Shown here piece by piece: positions 30,905 to 41,727 of a DNA stretch of 64,000 bases. The notes beneath the pieces are model-generated. The model did no database searches. It was given only the letters and a program-made list of their open reading frames with translations, and was not told the origin of the DNA. Numbering within the stretch: the stretch's first letter is position 1; every line of letters begins with the position of its first letter. Origin of the DNA: JBQQPY01 sp052258065. GTDB taxonomy: Bacteria > Pseudomonadota > Gammaproteobacteria > Enterobacterales > Enterobacteriaceae. The stretch covers positions 1 through 64,000 of the forward strand of contig JBQQPY010000002.1 in NCBI GenBank assembly GCA_052258065.1, given 5' to 3'. The position numbers and the translations under genes were made by a program.

Positions 30905-31779
30905 CATGAGCTACTATGCAAAGTCGCTAACACGTTAGCCTCCTTGCTCGATCGAGCTTTAGAGCTGCTATCCTGCCGCGATTAAAGTGAAGCCGAACTG
31001 CAGCGTAAACCGGCGGCACTGCCGATAGCGCGCCGTCATTTTCGCGAGCGTACCGATTCGCAACGCGTATCCGCGGTAGGGCAGGATGAGACTGACCAGG
31101 CTATCACTTACTATCATGATTACGAGTTTCTTGACTGCCAATATTAGTATAAAATAATCTATTCTGCTAAGTAAAACAGTTTTTAAAATTAGTGGCTATA
31201 AATACGCAACTACTCCGAAGGCATCGTAATCATGAAGTATCTATAAACGCGCCATAAAGCCTCTACGCGCCGATACGTCGGCGAAGAAAACTCCTGATCA
31301 GCATAGCCCCGAAAATCGCGTCAGCGCCCTGCTTGGCGTTTATTCCATATAGCGATTGCGCATATATGCGCATATAGATGTACTTATAGTGACTAGTCGA
31401 AATACTTTATAGTTTTTAAAATTATTTCGTTCATTTTCTCATAAAATAGTAATTTCATTAGCAGATTCGATCAGCTTTAACTGGCGCTGACACTTGATAA
31501 TAGACATTCATCCGGCGCTATGTCAGCCGCGGCAGTAAAGAAGGTTATAGCGAAAAACGCATTCGCATAAAACTGCCACAGAAAACAATCAACAGAGACA
31601 ATATCGATGCGGTCTTTACCGAACCGGAGATTGAACACCGCAGGCGTTCGCCGTAGCGGCAAAAAGTTCCGGTTACCGCTGTCGACCAATCCCCGCAGGA
31701 AAAAATTAAAGTACAGCGTTATTTGCTCTCCCGCGACTTTTCCTTTGACGAAATCCGGTCTATTTATACAAATTTATAA
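30905..31779 (+). pseudogene. recX: recX pseudogene interrupted by a MITE-like element
   Basis: RecX restrains RecA filaments. The 5' part gives LASLLDRALELLSCRD, then SEAELQRKPAALP. It breaks at about 31134 inside the segment equal to HGYLDDSRF, where element D is inserted. After the element, KKGYSEKRIRIKLPQKTINR and VQRYLLSRDFSFDEIRSIYT complete the family pattern, ending at TAA. Stops and shifts also occur outside the insertion. Between recA and alaS as expected. Confidence 0.88.
31135..31492. mobile_element. element D copy 1 (MITE-like) inserted in recX
   Basis: 358 bp, flanked by the direct repeat CTTGA (31130-31134 and 31493-31497). Starts CTGCCAATATTAG and ends GGCGCTGACA. The ends resemble the CTGTCAC...GATGACA ends of the other two copies. 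It shares ATTCTGCTAAGTAAAACAG, GGCTATAAATACGC and GCGTCAGCGCCCTGCTTG with them. No coding frame. The coding sequence of recX on either side fits together across it. Confidence 0.8.
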
Positions 31780-31922
31780 ATAGATGGCATGCGGGATTTT
31801 ACTTCGTAAAAAAGAAAATTTATCTTATGCTTACTTTTTACGATCCTGAACGCTACTGCAGCGCTTATTACTGCGCCATTCTGTTCTCGATTCAATCCTT
31901 TTGCATTATTCCGGGAATAACT

Positions 31923-34548
31923 ATGAGCAAGAGCACCGCCGAGATCCGTCAGGCGTTTCTGAATTTTTTCCATAGCAAGGGACACCAGGTGTTAGAAAGC
32001 AGCTCACTGGTGCCTGATAACGATTCAACATTGCTGTTCACCAACTCTGGCATGATCCAATTTAAAGATGTCTTCTTAGGTCTAGACAAGCGCTCCTACC
32101 CACGAGCCACCACATCGCAGCGCTGCGTGCGGGCGGGTGGGAAGCACAACGATTTGGGAAACGTCGGCTACACGGCGCGCCACCACACCTTTTTTGAGAT
32201 GCTGGGGAATTTCAGCTTCGGTGACTATTTCAAGCATGACGCTATCCTATTCGCCTGGGAATTGTTGACCAGTGAACAATGGTTCAACCTTCCTAAAGAG
32301 AACCTGTGGGTGACGGTTTATGCCACGGATGATGAGGCTTACAATATCTGGGCTAGAGAAGTGGGGATTCCTGCTAATCGCATCATCCGTATCGGCGATA
32401 ATAAAGGGAGCGCCTACGCATCTGATAATTTTTGGCAAATGGGCGATACCGGTCCCTGCGGTCCCTGCTCCGAAATCTTTTATGATCACGGCGAGCATAT
32501 CTGGGGCGGACAGCCGGGAAGCCCGGAGGAAGGCGGCGACCGCTACATCGAGATCTGGAACTTGGTGTTTATGCAATTCAACCGCCAGGATAACGGCATC
32601 CTGCTGCCGTTGCCGAAACCCTCGGTAGATACCGGGATGGGACTAGAGCGCATTGCCGCCGTATTGCAACATGTTAATTCAAACTATGATATCGACCTCT
32701 TCAAGAAACTTATCACGGCCACGGCCCGAATTACTGGCACCAGCAATCCCGACGACAAATCGCTGTGTGTTATTGCCGACCACATTCGCTCTTGCGCTTT
32801 CCTAGTCAGCGACGGCATAGTGCCCTCCAATGAGGGGCGAGGCTATGTTCTGCGCCGTATTATCCGCCGTGCCATTCGTCACGGCAATATGCTAGGCGCT
32901 AGCGATACCTATTTCTATAAGCTAGTTTCGCCGCTCATCGAAATAATGGGAAGCGCCGCTAGCCACTTGCAGCCGCAACAGGCGATGGTAGAGCAGGTGC
33001 TCCGCGTCGAGGAAGAGCAGTTCTCCCGCACACTGGAGCGCGGCCTGACGTTGCTGGACAAAGAGTTATCTAAACTGACTGGCGATAGCCTTGACGGCGA
33101 AACAGCTTTCCGCCTGTACGACACTTACGGTTTTCCGCTCGATCTAACCACTGATATCTGCCGGGAACGCAACCTACGCGTCGACGAGTCGGGCTTTAAA
33201 CACGCCATGGAGACGCAGCGCAAACGGGCACGGGAATCGAGCGGTTTCGGCACCGATTACAACAGGTTGCTGCGCGTGGATGAAACTACCCGTTTCTTCG
33301 GCCATGAACATCTTATGCATCAGGGACGAGTGACCGCACTGTTCCGCAACAGCCAGCCGGTGGAAGTCATCTATCAAGGTGAAGAAGCGGTAGTGATACT
33401 TGACGAAACGCCGTTCTATAGCGAATCGGGTGGACAGGTGGGCGACCGAGGCGAATTAAAAGCGGCTTCTGGTATATTAAAAGTAGAGGATACGCAGAAA
33501 TACGGAAAGGCGTCTGGACACATAGGCAAACTCAGCTACGGTGAACTGAAATTAGGTGCGCGTGTCGCGGCACAGGTGGATAGCGCGCGCCGCGCGCGTA
33601 TCCGCCTGAATCATTCGGCCACTCATTTGCTACATGCGACGTTACGTCAGGTGCTCGGTGAGCATGTCAGGCAAAAGGGATCGCTAGTGAACGATCAATA
33701 CCTGCGTTTCGATTTTTCGCATAATGAAGCGATAAAACCCGAACAGCTCCGTCGGGTAGAAGATATCGTTAATGAGCAGATTCGCCACAATCTGCCGATC
33801 CAAGCCGAGATTATGGTATTAGAGGATGCTCGTAAAAGGGGGCGATGGCTCTGTTCATTGAAAAATACGAAGCGCAGGTTAGGGTGCTGAGCATGGGTAA
33901 TTTCTCTACTGAACTTTGCGGCGGAACCCACGCTAGCCGAACCGGCGATATCGGCTTGTTCCGCATCACTTCGGAATTCGGCACCGCCGCCGGCATCCGC
34001 CGTATTGAAGCTGTCACCGGCGAAGAGGCGCTAGCGTCACTTTATCGGCAGAGCGATTTAGTACATCATATCGCTCAGTTGGTAAAAGGCGACAGTCAAA
34101 CTCTGGTGTATAAAGTACGGGCGCTGCAGGAGCGTTCACGTCAGTTAGAGAAAGATCTCCAGCAATGGAAGAACCAGCAGGCCAAGCAAAAAAGCGAATC
34201 GCTCGGTCGTAACGTGCGCGACATCAACTGCGTCAAGGTCCTGGTGAGCCAGCTGGACAATGTAGAGTCGAAAATGCTGCGCACCATAGTCGACGCCCTG
34301 AAAAACCAATTAGGGTCGGCGGTTATTGTTCTCGCTACGGCGGCAGAGGGTAAAGTTAGCTTGATAGCCGGGGTAACTAAGGATTTAACCGTTCGGATCC
34401 AAGCGAATGATATTGTCGCTCACCTTGCGCAGCAGGTAGGGGGAAAGGCGGCGGGCGCTCCGATCTGGCACAAGCGGGAGGCGGCGATATCAGCGCTTTA
34501 CCGAGTGCGCTGGAAAGTTTAGATGCGATGCTGGCCGCAAAACTCTGA
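31923..34548 (+). CDS. alaS: alanyl-tRNA synthetase with two apparent one-base deletions
   Basis: Charges tRNA-Ala. Similarity to E. coli AlaS (876 residues) is continuous from MSKSTAEIRQAFLNFFHSKG to SALESLDAMLAAKL, but in three frames. Frame 1 runs to about 33838 and contains the aminoacylation domain and the editing-domain HSATHLLHA. At 33838-33842 a run of five G should be six to continue as GAMALFIEKYE, after which CGGTHASRTG appears. At 34439-34443 a second run of five G should be six to give QQVGGKGGGRSDLAQAGGGD. With both bases restored the protein is 875 residues. The gene is normally essential, so rescue by slippage, a split but active enzyme or assembly error must be considered. 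The ATG at 31923 has only a weak GGGA upstream. Confidence 0.9.
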
Positions 34549-34649
34549 GTAGAATAAGAAGATGTGATAATTAATATCTTAACTTTCTATTAAATTAATG
34601 TGCTTCAATCAATATTATATATGGAAAGATATTATAGTTTTTTAGATAA

Positions 34650-35280
34650 CTTAGGTTTTATTTTGCACTAATATTTCATAGACTATAACAGTGTTCTATA
34701 TCCAGCTCTGGACATAATCGGTCGAATTCATGTTTCCCGGTAGTTAAGCGTTTTTGCAGGTAAAAATACGATCCGTAAATTCTTTACAATTTTTTGTAAA
34801 TACCCGATGCATAGCCACGTGACATGCTCGACTAAGATTACGCAAGAAACATCGTGCATTATCCGCAATCTTGGCTTTATAAAGACGGATAAAAATCTAC
34901 CAAGACACTCACTCTATACTGATGAAAAGATAACATTATGTGGTTATCATTTGGCATTTGTGAAAGATATTATTTATCAATATGCAGGTAGTCAGGCTCA
35001 TAGTTTTTAAACGCTTTGTATTGTACTTTGGCTTTGGTGCTCTCTATTTCATGTCATGGCGTCCCCCTCAATCTATATATACGTAAAAAGTGATTCAGGC
35101 CAGATCGAGATAAGCTGGGATTCAAGAATTTTTGTAGGACCGTCAACAGGTCGTCCAGCAGGAAAGGCATCTCCTGCAGGGAAACAACTACTACTTCCTA
35201 AAAGAGCGATAGCACCCCTGATTTTATATATTATAGTTACCTAACTGTAGAACCTAATCATAATTATATTTTACCCGACC
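34650..35280 (-). mobile_element. IS481-type transposase remnant
   Basis: Minus-strand copy between alaS and csrA. Contains CGAATTCATGTTTCCCGGTA (HEFD/TGKH region), AAAAACGCTTAACTACC on the opposite strand, the KAFKSY landmark near 34995-35015 and the N-terminal landmark near 35150-35260. The DDE 3' end is truncated. Confidence 0.65.
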
Positions 35281-35488
35281 CCATATCTCTCAGTAGCCAT
35301 CTTGCGATCAACAGAGCTGTGCGACGAAGCTTGATATCATTAGCTGAGACTAAAAACACATACTTTTGTGAGAAATAAAAGTTAGGCACGAAGCTAGCCA
35401 TATCGACTAAACGTATACCAGATATGGAAAGCATCCGTCCGGACGGCGCGTGTTGCATGCATACCGCATGGCTTACACTTTTACCGTA

Positions 35489-35494
35489 TATAAT
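35489..35494 (+). promoter_or_regulatory. csrA: candidate -10 element for csrA
   Basis: TATAAT, 57 bp before the csrA ATG and downstream of the IS481 remnant. I cannot identify a convincing -35. Confidence 0.35.
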
Positions 35495-35550
35495 GAATAA
35501 TAGCAGGAAACTGAGAGAGACGACTCTTTCAATCTTTTAAGGAGAAAGGA

Positions 35551-35712
35551 ATGCTTATTCTGACTCGTCGAGTTGGTGAAATCTTCATGATTGGCGATAA
35601 GGTTACAGTCACTGTTTTAGGCGTTAAAGGCAATCAAGTCCGTATCGGCGTTAATGCTCCTAAAGAAGTTTCGGTGCACCGCAAAGAAATATACGACCGT
35701 ATCCTGGCTTAG
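35551..35712 (+). CDS. csrA: carbon storage regulator CsrA, C-terminal tail lost
   Basis: RNA-binding dimer that represses or stabilises many mRNAs by binding GGA sites. 53 residues instead of 61. The core is unchanged: MLILTRRVGEIFMIGDKVTV then TVLGVKGNQVRIGVNAPKEV, with RNA-contact residues Leu4 and Arg44. AAGGAG lies seven bases before the ATG. The codon after ILA is TAG where E. coli has GAA (AEKSQQSSY). The next codons still read KSKQ, so this is a recent nonsense change that removes only the flexible tail. It probably still works. Located between alaS and tRNA-Ser, as in E. coli. Confidence 0.93.
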   Translation: MLILTRRVGEIFMIGDKVTVTVLGVKGNQVRIGVNAPKEVSVHRKEIYDRILA

Positions 35713-35986
35713 AAGTCGAAACAGACGCCTTGCTGATCTATTTTCAGCCCCTTGTGCCGTGCGGGACGCAGCCCCGCTATCTCCCTTTGCTATTTTACGC
35801 TTGTTTCCTATTTTTTTAAAAATCGTCTAGAGACTGTTATTTTTAATACTATTGAGTTACCAATCTGCGCAAGTTAGATAGAAATTGCGCAATTACTTCC
35901 TGGCGAATAAAAAGGGTTTGACTTATCAAGCTAAGAAAGTAGTATGTTCGCCATACAGTTTTCATGCGCCTCAATAGTGGCCTATA

Positions 35987-36079
35987 GGTGAGGTGGCCGA
36001 GAGGCTGAAGGCGCTCCCCTGCTAAGGGAGTATACAGTTAAAAGCTGTATCGAGGGTTCGAATCCCTCCCTCACCGCCA
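35987..36079 (+). tRNA. serV: tRNA-Ser(GCU)
   Basis: 93 nt with CCA encoded. Acceptor GGTGAGG pairs with CCTCACC. The anticodon loop CTGCTAA gives GCU. A long variable arm (ATACAGTTAAAAGCTGTAT) is typical of serine tRNAs, and the T arm has GGTTCGAATCC. It follows csrA, the position of serV in E. coli. Confidence 0.95.
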
Positions 36080-36087
36080 TTTATAAT

Positions 36088-36164
36088 GCATCCGTAGCTC
36101 AGCTGGATAGAGTACTCGGCTACGAACCGAGCGGTCGGAGGTTCAAATCCTCCCGGATGCACCA
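36088..36164 (+). tRNA. tRNA-Arg(ACG)
   Basis: 77 nt with CCA. Acceptor GCATCCG pairs with CGGATGC, and the anticodon arm is CTCGG CTACGAA CCGAG with ACG (read as ICG after deamination). The T arm is GGAGG TTCAAAT CCTCC. Only one of the several copies found here in E. coli (argQZYV) is intact. Confidence 0.95.
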
Positions 36165-36285
36165 TTAACTAAATTAGTCGTAAATTCAGAAGCTTAGCGG
36201 GTAGATTTCCCAAACCAGTAAATCTTAGGCACTGGAAAGTCGACATAAAATCACATCGCGCATGACGTTATAATGATAGCTAGAT

Positions 36286-36363
36286 GCATCCGTAGCCCAG
36301 ATAGATAGAGTGCTCTTCTACGAACTGAGTAGCCGGGTGGCTCGAACCCTTCCAGACACGCCA
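36286..36363 (+). pseudogene. decayed second tRNA-Arg(ACG)
   Basis: Starts GCATCCGTAGCCCAGATAGA, keeps CTACGAA, then TGGCTCGAACCC and CGCCA. The acceptor 3' strand and anticodon stem no longer pair. A former tandem copy of the neighbouring tRNA-Arg. Confidence 0.8.
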
Positions 36364-36364
36364 C

Positions 36365-37220
36365 TAATTAGCTCTACTACGGCGTCAGAGAGCAGGTCAA
36401 ATACTGTAAAATAATCCTTATAAATAGCATTTTGTGGAAAAGTTTTAGAGATCTTGGATTTTCTCAGCACAATCCTTCCTTGAACACCTCAGGCAATTCT
36501 TGTAATGGCAAGACACCTAAGAATGTGCATAGTTAAAACGAAGAGCCCATCTTTAAATCCTATACAAACATAATAGTATCTTATAATTAGCACTAATTGC
36601 AAAAAATGAGAAGCAACTTCACGGCCTTGATCACTGTATCACTTCATTATAGATAATCAACGCACGCGATATCCAGGCTAACTTCAACAAGATCTGATGT
36701 TTCTTCTATTTTTATCTCTCAAGTGATCAATGCAGTAATAGACGCTAACAGCAATATCCGTTAAACGCCTCTCCCATTATTTATTCAGACTTTATTGTCG
36801 TTAAAAGGCAGGGGGAATCTGCCTTCGTCCATAGGTCTGTTTATCTAGCGAAAGTGTCAATATTCAGGAAGAAAAGAGCTACTAGAGCTATGGATAGCCA
36901 AAAATTGAGGAGCAAGTCTTGGTTATCGATGATAAAAGAACTAAAAACTCTAGGCTAGCAGAACACCCTTATTGCCTGCCATAACGCTCTGAAAAGCTTG
37001 CCTATTGAGCACCTTACTGTTTTATGCGAGATCGTTTTGACGTATTGCGGTTTTAAAGCTTTATCCGCAAGCAGTTGCAATATTTACTGTCCGGCTATAC
37101 GCTGTCAGCTCGCTGCAGCTTAGAGTAATCAAAGACGCTTCAGTATCGCCATCTACAATACGGCCATACACCTCTTACTCGGTTTATCCCTCAAGATTTT
37201 CTGAAGCCCTGCCTCGAAAG
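36365..37220. other. spacer without recognised genes
   Basis: No tRNA, IS match or protein frame that I recognise. In E. coli yqaB, yqaA and gshA would follow the tRNAs. I find no trace of them. Confidence 0.4.
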
Positions 37221-37224
37221 AGAG

Positions 37225-37520
37225 AACGCTTAACCCGATTGCTATTTCTAGCACCTATCTATAAAATCTCAACTAAAACCTTGCGATTCGGGCGCTTTAC
37301 GCGTTTATTTAATGTATTAAAATTCAAAAATTTATGCATTAACAACTTTCTGTGCGGCATGCTTACTCTTACTCACAAATGCTTCCAGTTGGGTTTTTCT
37401 TCTGACATAAGACTAATAATGTACTTTCTATCCCTCCATTTTATGGAGAGATTCTTTAGAACTGGCTACAAATAATGAAACTGCCACTTTTACGCGTTAA
37501 AACACTAGAGCCTTTAGCAA
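37225..37520 (-). mobile_element. IS630-type family B remnant (5' part)
   Basis: Minus-strand match to 14565-14830. It includes the end with TGTTTTAACGC, then the MIILTSEVRRK-like start near 37400-37430, the region around GTAAAGCGCCC and the GAGATTTTATAGATAGG block. No intact frame. Confidence 0.55.
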
Positions 37521-37599
37521 TTTGCAAACCTACCGGGCACACATGAAAATAGCTTTATAAAAAACTTCCTTATTTAATCTATTGCCGGGCAAAATCACC

Positions 37600-39120
37600 C
37601 AATGTTAAGGATTTATACGCTATGAAGAAAGTATACTATCGCTGCTTATTTATGCAGATCCGCCCGCTGGCGCGACCACATCGCCCTCAAGCCTTATCGT
37701 AGCGCAATCGCTAAACGATATCATGAGTCTCAATCCGATGAAAAGTGAAATATTCTCCAGCATCTAGATACTGTCCCGCTTATATCAGCGGTTGGTTCAA
37801 GCTAACTACGCAGATCCCGCACTGTTGCAACCCATGCTGGCAGCCAGCTGACAAGACAGTGCTGCCGACAAATCTTTGCGTATAGCACCTGCTGCCAGAC
37901 GCTATTTTTCCTCCTGCAATGTAATTACTAAGGATGATACGATTTTCTCTTTAAGCCGTGCGGTGAAGTTAAACAAATCACCGACTATTATCCTCAACAT
38001 TCTAAGCTAGCAATCGGATAATATTGACGGTTTACTCTTGCGTCTGGACGCTTACTACCTTTAACTACACTGGACCAGTGATATAATCCCGCGGTCGCAC
38101 TAAATCTGCTTTCAACGCCTATCGCTTCGATCGTGAATAGCTGCGCGGCGTTAGCGCATGCTGGCGATAATAATTACGGTAACGCCTGACTAAGCACTCA
38201 TGCCGCGGATAGTAGCCCCCTCTCGCTACGGATTGCGCTGTCTACTGGTTCAGTAAGAGATGCGGATATCGAGCGCGATCTTGGCTCTGATTAAACAACC
38301 AGTCTCGAGAATGACAGCATGTTGAAATTGCTATCAATTTCCTCCGCTAAGCAAATTAGCTGATATTTCATACCTAGAACCAGGCCAATCTGCTGCTTAA
38401 TAATCCAGCCTTCTGGCAAGCGGAACGTTATCTCGTAGATAACCCAACTTACTACTCGATATTTATTCAACGAGCAATATTTTGTCTACAAAAGTTTCTT
38501 ACCGGTGGTATTGCATCTTACTGTAATGGAGAATCTCTTTAGCTTAGATCCGGCAAAGATCACATTGATTTTGCAGTGGTTGCAGGTAAGCTTCGCATTA
38601 AGGAAGCGTCAAACTGAACTATTGCCGGTGGCGGGCTCTGAAGTCTATATGCGAATGCAAGCACTCTAACATCAGGACGCTATACGACCTTAAGTCCAGG
38701 ACTATTTCGATGCCTATTTCAACACCAGCACCTTCGCCCATAAAACGATGGCAAGGCGGGAATCGTGTCTGGTGTTAATACCCGGCAAACCGCGGCGCTG
38801 AATAAGAAAACGCTGGCGGCGATTGCAGATGCCGCCTCTATTAAACGCGCTACAATCTATGCTAATTCACAACGTGAACTGCGACGCAATTTACACTATG
38901 CTTTTATTAATTAGAGCAAAGCAGTATTGGTGCTGCGTCTCAAAGCCAAGGATTACCAGCAAGGCTTGAATGCCGATATAGTATATCATGATAAAACAAG
39001 CAAAGAGATGCAATGCCAGCTATGCTGACCCTTCGCGCGGCGCTGCGGATTATTGTGACTCCTGGCATTTTCTCCCCAGTGTGCAGCTGCAACAGGCAAG
39101 CTAATCGCTAAAACCTTCAG
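37600..39120 (+). pseudogene. remnant of a large unidentified gene
   Basis: Base composition is gene-like, and long pieces read as protein in changing plus-strand frames. They include VAQSLNDIMSLNPMKSEIFS, LVQANYADPALLQPMLAAS, AADKSLRIAPAARRYFS, SLDPAKITLILQWLQVSF and KKTLAAIADAASIKRATIYA. I do not recognise the family. Stops and indels every 30-80 codons show it is dead. Total length suggests an original protein of about 500 residues. It is not gshA, the gene expected by synteny. Confidence 0.45.
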
Positions 39121-39389
39121 CTGTGCCAAAAAAACATTACCTATCTTTAATATACTTCAGGAAAGATTTACTGATCGAAAGACTACTGACAATTGGTTTA
39201 GTGCAAAGCACAAAACCATAAATACATCCGTAATTCCACATCTAAATTAAGAATAAATACAAAATTATTAAAAATTAAAAATAAAATCAGTTAGTTATAA
39301 GCAAACAAGGCTGGTTACGTACCAGATTAAAATAGTTAATTTTTGAATGATTTATTTTTGATTTTTTATAAATATTTTATAGACTAAAA

Positions 39390-40290
39390 TCGAGTTTCAC
39401 CAATCAATAGTAATTGAGACAATTCCTGATTGTAAAGTCAGACATGGGTGAAGCCTGATCTCAAGCTCTGCACTAGAATAGATATGGTGGTTTTCAGAAG
39501 ATCTTCTAACGCTTATTAAATCACGCAACCACGCCATTCGTTTGTGGCCACATTAGTAGCCTAAGATCGTTTTCTATCTCAAGTTCTGCAGATAAACAGT
39601 TAAATTTATGTTTTTCCCCTCCCTCAATGTTTTCACGGATCCAAAAGACGATCTGCAAATTCTTTGCTATTGTCTGCAAGCACCCGATGAATAGCCATGA
39701 GACATGCTCGACTAAGATCACGCGAGAAATATCGTGCCACTAGTCGCAATTCTGGCTTTGTAGAGCCAAATAAAAACCTATCGGATCACTCAATCTATGC
39801 CTACGAAAAAATAACGTCGTGAGATTTCATTTGGCATTTATGGAAAACACTTTGCATCAAGATACAGGCACCCAAGATCATAGCTTTTAAATGTTTGTGG
39901 TTTAGTTTTCGTGCTTTCTCCTTCATGTCACGCAAACACTCCAATCCATACCCTAACCCACTTAAACAGCAAGCCAGGCCAAATCAAGATACGGCGATCT
40001 TGATGAGTTCGCGTACAACCCGCCAACAGATCGTCTAGTTCAAGAAAGCGCCTCTCGCAGGGAAACGACTCCTTCTTTCTAAGCAGAGAACCTCGTCGTC
40101 TGCAAACGATGGGGAATGTAGCTATCATCCTCAACACCATTTCGTTTTTACCATTTAGAAACAGTCAGTTCAGAGAACTGATAACACTTAGCTACAGTAG
40201 ATACTAGCTCGTTCCTTGCCTTAAGATCGGCTCTGCTTTTAAGTGTTGCAGTTGCCTGGCCATGAAGTCTGATCATCATGATATTTTCCT
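39390..40290 (-). mobile_element. IS481-type transposase remnant, full span
   Basis: One of the most complete copies. The minus strand runs from the N-terminal landmark near 40150-40270 to the DDE core at 39570-39720. The core gives SYSSGACRQ-like and FCRSSFGSVKTLR frames. PQTNGVVA is visible at 39521-39545. The 3' end is ATAGTAATTGAGACAATTCC. Many stops. Confidence 0.7.
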
Positions 40291-40573
40291 TCAACTATCT
40301 TCCTCAGTAGCCATCCTTCCATGCATAGAACTGCGCGCTGAAAACATATATAATGATCGGAGACTAAACAGGTAGTAAAATTCTATTGCAGTCTATAAAA
40401 TATCGGCATAAAATTAAAAAATTTTTTAATAAAAACAATGCTATTTTGCAAGGCTTGAAATCACTTTTTAGTTCACACAAAGCACGATCTTGCCCTGCTT
40501 TGCACGCGCGAACAGGCTGTCTAACGCGCTTCAATCGGGGGTAATAACGATTTTTTCTTATTTAGGTATAACT

Positions 40574-41155
40574 ATGAATGATTACCTGATGCTGTTTGTC
40601 AGCAACGTGCTGATGAACAACTTTGTGTTGGTTAAATTCCTTGGGCTATGCCCTTTTATGGGAGTTTCTAAAAAAGTGGAGACTGCCTTAGGCATGTCTA
40701 TGGCTACGACGTTTGTCATGACGCTGGCTTCGATTTTCACCTGGCTTATCTATGATTTTATCCTGCTGCCGCTAAATATCTCCTATCTGCGGACGCTGGC
40801 GTTTATTTTTATAATTGCAGTGATGGTACAGTTTACCGAACTGGTGGTGCATAAAATCAGCCCGGCTCTCTACCGACTGCTCGGCATCTTTCTGCCACTT
40901 ATCACCACCAACTGCGCTGTCCTGGGCGTCGCGCTCTTAAACATCAATGAAAAACACAATTTCTTGCAGTCTGCTCTCTACGGCTTCAGCGCCGCCGCCG
41001 GTTTCTCCTTGGTGATGGTCTTGTTCGCTGCAATCCGCGAACGGCTAGCGATAGCGGACATTCCGGCGCCGTTCAAAGGCTCCCCTATCGCCCTAATTAC
41101 TGCCGGTTTGATGTCACTAGCCTTTATGGGCTTCACCGGACTCGTGAAGGTCTGA
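40574..41155 (+). CDS. rsxA: electron transport complex subunit RsxA
   Basis: Membrane subunit of the Rsx/Rnf complex, which in E. coli keeps SoxR reduced. 193 residues, the same as E. coli, with six hydrophobic helices. The conserved NNFVLVKFLGLCPFMGVSKK and LPLITTNCAVLGVALLN are present, the cysteines lying in segments that hold the membrane [2Fe-2S] site with RsxE. The start at 40574 (MNDYLMLFV) follows TAGGT and matches the family start; upstream open codons are spurious. Its stop overlaps the rsxB ATG. Confidence 0.96.
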   Translation: MNDYLMLFVSNVLMNNFVLVKFLGLCPFMGVSKKVETALGMSMATTFVMTLASIFTWLIYDFILLPLNISYLRTLAFIFIIAVMVQFTELVVHKISPALYRLLGIFLPLITTNCAVLGVALLNINEKHNFLQSALYGFSAAAGFSLVMVLFAAIRERLAIADIPAPFKGSPIALITAGLMSLAFMGFTGLVKV

Positions 41156-41727
41156 TGTTAGCCTTCTGGTTAGCCGTAGCCTCACTCAGTGTGCTGGCAT
41201 TGGTAGCCGGCGCCCTACTGGGGTTCGCCGCCCACCATTGCCATATCAACGTCGATCCGATAGCAGAACGCATCGATGCCCTATTGCCGCAAAGCCAGTG
41301 CGCCCAATGCAGCTATCCCGGCTGTCGTCCCTATGCCGAGGCGGTAGCCAGCGGCGCGCCGATTAATAAATGTGTGCCGGGCGGCGAGGCAGTGATGCTA
41401 AAAATCGCAGAGCAGCTAAGCATTGACCCTCAGCCGACAGCAGGAGACTCCGCCGCTCACGCTGAAACGCATGTGGCTTGGATAGATGAAAGAAATTGTA
41501 TCGGTTGTACTAAATGTATTCAGGCCTGTCCAGTGGATGCAATTATCGGGACCACTCACACCGTGCATACCGTAGTGAGCGATTTATGCACAGGCTGTGA
41601 TCTTTGTCTGGCGCCCTGTCCTACCAACTGCATCGAAATACGGCCGGTTGCCATTACTCCCGAGAGCTGGAAGTGGGATCTGCACGCTATTCCTATTACG
41701 GTTATTCAGCAGGAGCAACATGTTTAA
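41155..41727 (+). CDS. rsxB: electron transport complex subunit RsxB
   Basis: Fe-S subunit. 190 residues (E. coli 192). An N-terminal membrane anchor (about 1-25) is followed by a 4Fe-4S site CAQCSYPGC in the LPQSQCAQ...RPYAEAV domain. Two ferredoxin motifs follow: CIGCTKCIQACPVD and CTGCDLCLAPCPTN. All cysteines present. The ATG overlaps the rsxA stop (TGATG), and the end overlaps rsxC by eight bases. Confidence 0.96.
   Translation: MLAFWLAVASLSVLALVAGALLGFAAHHCHINVDPIAERIDALLPQSQCAQCSYPGCRPYAEAVASGAPINKCVPGGEAVMLKIAEQLSIDPQPTAGDSAAHAETHVAWIDERNCIGCTKCIQACPVDAIIGTTHTVHTVVSDLCTGCDLCLAPCPTNCIEIRPVAITPESWKWDLHAIPITVIQQEQHV

Noticed and set aside
31827..31922. Thirty-two extra N-terminal codons on alaS
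   Set aside because: Not similar to AlaS, and the family start MSKSTAEIRQ is at 31923.
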